From NCBI GenBank assembly GCA_009886035.1, contig VFJN01000089.1:1-37380 (forward strand): a stretch of 37,380 nucleotides of DNA. The letters run 5' to 3'. The DNA is from Actinomycetota bacterium. GTDB taxonomy: Bacteria; Actinomycetota; Acidimicrobiia; Acidimicrobiales; VFJN01. Shown one piece after another: positions 35,159 to 37,380 of this stretch. A program made the translations under genes and the position numbers. Position 1 is the first letter of the stretch. Each line of letters opens with the position of its first letter. Below the pieces are notes generated by a model. It was given only the letters and a program-made list of their open reading frames with translations, searched no databases and had not been told where the DNA came from.

Positions 35159-35971
35159 TCAGGGGGTCGCCGCGGCGGCCAGCCGGAGCCAGTCGGCAAT
35201 CACGAGTTCCTCCGCGCGCGCCTCAGGACGAATCCCGGCCATGACGAAGGCCTCCGGGGCCACCATCGCGGCCAGGGAGCGTCGCAACATTTTACGGCGC
35301 TGACCGAAGCCGGCTTCCACGAGGCTGAACACCGCCTGCCGTTGGGCATCATCGCCGGCCGGTTCGTGTCGGCGGATCGACACGAGGGCCGACTCCACCC
35401 GCGGTGGGGGGATGAACACCCCCGGCGACACCTTGCCCACCACCTCGGCGTCGGCCCACCACGCTCGACGGACCGAGGGGATCCCGTAAGCCTTTGTCCC
35501 CGGGGTGGCCGCCAGGCGCTCCCCTACTTCGAGTTGCACCATCACGAGCATGCGCTCGATGGCGGGAACGCTGGCCAGGATATCGAGCACCAGTGGAGTG
35601 GCGATGTTGTAGGGCAGGTTCGCCACCAGCGACCACGGCCCCTCCCCCAGGTGCGTCGGCCAATCCATCTCCATGGCATCGGCCTCCACCACCGTTGCCC
35701 CCACCGGCTCGGCCACCGAACGCAGAATGGGAACGAGGCGACGATCGATCTCGATGGCGGTCACCACCGCGCCCGCCTCCGCCAAGCCGAGGGTGAGCGA
35801 CCCGAGTCCGGCCCCGATCTCCACCACCCGGTCACCGGAGCGCACCCCGGCCAGCCGCACAATCTTGCGGATGACGTTGGCGTCGGCCAAAAAGTTCTGC
35901 CCCAGAGCGCGCGATGGTTCTACCCCACCGTCCGCCAGCATCGCCCGGATCTCCGTCGGCGAGTGCGTCAC
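35159..35971 (-). CDS. rsmA: 16S rRNA (A1518/A1519) dimethyltransferase RsmA/KsgA
   Basis: A 270-residue protein from GTG 35971 (VTHSPTEIRAML). It has RALGQNFLADANVIRKIV, the SAM loop VVEIGAGLGSLTLGLAEAG, AIEIDRRLVPIL, VVEADAMEMDW, the catalytic NLPYNIATPLV, MVQLEVGERLAA and VFIPPPRVESALVSI. RsmA dimethylates two adjacent adenines at the 3' end of 16S rRNA late in 30S assembly; loss gives kasugamycin resistance. The frame stays open to an ATG at 36022, but the added residues do not resemble the family and the GTG fits its N terminus. It lies between rpf and ispE, as in mycobacteria. Confidence 0.96.
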   Translation of the reverse strand: MTHSPTEIRAMLADGGVEPSRALGQNFLADANVIRKIVRLAGVRSGDRVVEIGAGLGSLTLGLAEAGAVVTAIEIDRRLVPILRSVAEPVGATVVEADAMEMDWPTHLGEGPWSLVANLPYNIATPLVLDILASVPAIERMLVMVQLEVGERLAATPGTKAYGIPSVRRAWWADAEVVGKVSPGVFIPPPRVESALVSIRRHEPAGDDAQRQAVFSLVEAGFGQRRKMLRRSLAAMVAPEAFVMAGIRPEARAEELVIADWLRLAAAATP

Positions 35972-36056
35972 CCTCTGAGCCTGCCAGAGTCCGGTGCGGC
36001 CTTCCGAGTTGAGCGGCGGCATCCCCGACGGTGAGCCACGACCAGCGGCGCCGGGA

Positions 36057-36737
36057 TCAGAGGAAGCCGAGGGAGCGAGCGCACGTGGGCCACTGGGCCC
36101 ATCCGCCGCGTGCCTGCAGGATCATGCCGCGCTTGATCTGTTCCTCACGCGACGCCTCGTGCGGATAGCCCACCCCGCCCGTATCGGTCCAGACGCTCAA
36201 CGAGAACTGCAGGCCACCGTAGTAGCCGTTGCCGGAGTTGATCCCCCAGTTGCCGCCAGCCTCACACTGAGCCATCCGATCCCAGTTGGCCGGATCGTTC
36301 GGGTCGGCGGGGCCGCCGGTCGCCGGGGGCGTCGTCGTGGTCGGCGCGGCCACGGTGGTGGGCGGGGCGGCCACCCGCGCCCGCACCGGCGCGGTGGCGG
36401 CGGTGGTGGGCGGAGCGGGGGCCACGGTGGTCACGGTGGTCACGGTGGTGGAGGGCGTCGGCATGGTCGTGGTGGTGGAGGACGCGGCCAGGTCACGCGC
36501 GGCCACGGTGGCCACACGCACATCTTCGGTCTCGGCGGTGGCGGGGAGGTTGTCGATCACCAACAGCGGCAGCGCCGCCAGGGTGATGGCGAGGGCCAAC
36601 GCCATCCGACTGCGCCGCCCGCGCCCCGCAGGGGGCCCTTGGCCGGCGTGGGGATCCCCGCCCGGCTCGCCAGGGAGGTTCGGAGGATCTACCCCGTCCA
36701 GGTGAGTCTGGGGGCGGCGGGGAAACTCGGCTGACAT
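36057..36737 (-). CDS. Resuscitation-promoting-factor-like transglycosylase
   Basis: A 226-residue exported protein. Residues 1-43 are a Pro/Arg-rich cytoplasmic start, ~44-62 a membrane helix or signal anchor (RMALALAITLAALPLLVI), ~75-145 a Thr/Pro/Ala-rich linker, and ~148-226 the Rpf/transglycosylase domain: WDRMAQCEAGGNWGINSGNGYYGGLQFSLSVW with catalytic Glu near 158, ASREEQIKRGMIL and GWAQWPTCARSLG. Such enzymes cut peptidoglycan and help dormant actinobacteria regrow. It holds the place of rpfB between tatD and rsmA but lacks the DUF348 and G5 domains. The N-terminal extension suggests it may stay anchored in the membrane. Confidence 0.9.
   Translation of the reverse strand: MSAEFPRRPQTHLDGVDPPNLPGEPGGDPHAGQGPPAGRGRRSRMALALAITLAALPLLVIDNLPATAETEDVRVATVAARDLAASSTTTTMPTPSTTVTTVTTVAPAPPTTAATAPVRARVAAPPTTVAAPTTTTPPATGGPADPNDPANWDRMAQCEAGGNWGINSGNGYYGGLQFSLSVWTDTGGVGYPHEASREEQIKRGMILQARGGWAQWPTCARSLGFL
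36423..36449. repeat. Three tandem copies of CACGGTGGT inside the rpf linker
   Basis: Exact 9-base units in frame, coding TTV repeats in the Thr-rich linker on the minus strand. Such a tract can change length by slippage without a frameshift. Confidence 0.7.
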
Positions 36738-36746
36738 GACGTTCCA

Positions 36747-36776
36747 ACATTACGCGCGCCCGTAACACAACCGCAA
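36747..36776 (-). promoter_or_regulatory. Promoter of the rpf-like gene
   Basis: On the minus strand TTGCGG (36771-36776), 18 bases, then TAATGT (36747-36752, TANNNT). The start site would be a few bases before the ATG at 36737, so the mRNA is nearly leaderless. The 79-base gap is clearly richer in A and T than its surroundings. Confidence 0.5.
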
Positions 36777-36816
36777 ACTACTACCTTGTGATTTATTGAA
36801 CGACTGGTAATAGGGG

Positions 36817-37380
36817 TCAATCGGGGGGTAGCCGGTAGACGGTGTGGGCCGTTTCCCAGGTGGCCGCCGCAACATCTTCGACGGCGAGGCCCTTGAGCTC
36901 GGCGATACGAGCCCCCACCTCGGTGACCCACGCCGGCTGATTCCGCTTCCCGCGATGCGGCACCGGAGCCAGATAAGGACTGTCGGTCTCCACCAACAAC
37001 GCATCGAGGGGGCACAGGGCAACCGCATCGTGGAGGGCGATGGCGGAGGCAAAGGTAACGATCCCGCTGAAGGACAACACGGCGCCGAGATCAAGACAGC
37101 GGCGGGCCTCTTCGGGGCCGCCGGTGAAGCAATGGAACACGGTGCGCTCGGGCACCCCTTCGGCCGAGAGAATGGCGAAGGTTTCCGGCCACGCCTCCCG
37201 GGTGTGGATCACCAAGGTGAGGTCGTGGGTATGGGCGAGGGCGATCTGGGCGGCGAAGACCTCCGCTTGCCGTGTTCGCGGCGAGTGGTCGTAATGGAAG
37301 TCAAGACCGCACTCCCCTACCCCCACCACCCCGGGTTCGCCCAGCAATGCCTCGAGACCGTCGATGCCCTGGCGGGCGTC
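36817..37380 (-). CDS. tatD: TatD-family metal-dependent hydrolase/DNase, 5' end cut by window edge
   Basis: The last 187 codons of a TatD protein (usually ~260 residues); the N-terminal HxH metal motif is outside. Visible are GVGECGLDFHYD (metal Glu), LVIHTREAW (metal His), VFHCFTGGPEEA (metal His), FSGIVTF, and LLVETDSPYLAPVPHRGKRNQP with the metal Asp. TatD proteins are 3'-5' DNases or related hydrolases in the cytoplasm. The frame is open through the right edge. It precedes the rpf-like gene in the same direction with a 79-base gap; the tatD-rpf-ksgA order is shared with mycobacteria. Confidence 0.96.
   Translation of the reverse strand, partial: DARQGIDGLEALLGEPGVVGVGECGLDFHYDHSPRTRQAEVFAAQIALAHTHDLTLVIHTREAWPETFAILSAEGVPERTVFHCFTGGPEEARRCLDLGAVLSFSGIVTFASAIALHDAVALCPLDALLVETDSPYLAPVPHRGKRNQPAWVTEVGARIAELKGLAVEDVAAATWETAHTVYRLPPD

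Noticed and set aside
36738-36816. c-di-AMP (ydaO) riboswitch ahead of the rpf-like gene, as in some actinobacteria
   Set aside because: The gap is only 79 bases, holds a promoter next to the ATG, and is too short for that riboswitch.

Overview
The window is about 37.4 kb of high-GC DNA from an actinobacterium. I infer this from a 33-residue bS22 ribosomal protein, a resuscitation-promoting-factor-like transglycosylase, a luciferase-like F420-type oxidoreductase, TANNNT-type -10 boxes, and the order of the housekeeping genes. A member of Acidimicrobiia or a related deep actinobacterial line fits, but the window holds no rRNA or other decisive marker. I see no mobile element, integrase, CRISPR array or phage gene.

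Two blocks of housekeeping genes flank a glycan locus, and nearly all of them lie on the minus strand. Read in the direction of transcription (right to left), the right block is tatD (cut by the window edge), rpf-like, rsmA, ispE, tRNA-Gln, a small membrane protein, glmU, prs, rplY and pth. The left block is mfd, a SurA-N-like lipoprotein, mazG and eno (cut by the window edge). This order (tatD-rpf-ksgA-ispE ... glmU-prs-ctc-pth-mfd-mazG) is an old arrangement shared by Bacillus and mycobacteria. Here pth and mfd, which are neighbours or near neighbours in those genomes, are separated by about 22.7 kb of surface-polysaccharide genes (6317-28971).

The glycan locus has several parts. (1) A PglE-like aminotransferase and a GalE-like epimerase run straight into mfd. 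(2) A divergent membrane-type UDP-GlcNAc 4,6-dehydratase (PglF-like) faces a minus-strand operon of PglD-like acetyltransferase, PglC-like phosphoglycosyltransferase, polysaccharide deacetylase and a GT4 glycosyltransferase. (3) One plus-strand GT4 gene is followed by a minus-strand membrane protein/GNAT pair. (4) A tight eight-gene plus-strand operon (16497-24554) encodes NeuB-, NeuC- and NeuA-like nonulosonic-acid enzymes, a 2-hydroxyacid dehydrogenase, a SAM-methyltransferase-like protein, a GT4 enzyme and two unassigned proteins that may be transferases. (5) A type IV ABC exporter lies divergent to a PqqD/HprK-like fusion protein. (6) A UDP-HexNAc 6-dehydrogenase ends the locus.

Together, PglF, PglE and PglD would make UDP-di-N-acetylbacillosamine. 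The NeuC, NeuB and NeuA homologues could convert that to a CMP-legionaminic-acid-like sugar, as the Legionella enzymes do. The PglC homologue could instead load the same bacillosamine nucleotide on a lipid carrier. The exporter could flip the finished glycan. This is an inference from family membership and gene proximity.

The most unusual details are these: a GlmU that stops just before its acetyltransferase active site; a tRNA-Gln whose encoded CCA end runs into the ATG of the next gene; an HprK-like P-loop without its lysine; three exact copies of a 10-mer in the ABC/PqqD divergent intergenic region; and a hydroxyacid dehydrogenase translationally coupled to neuB.
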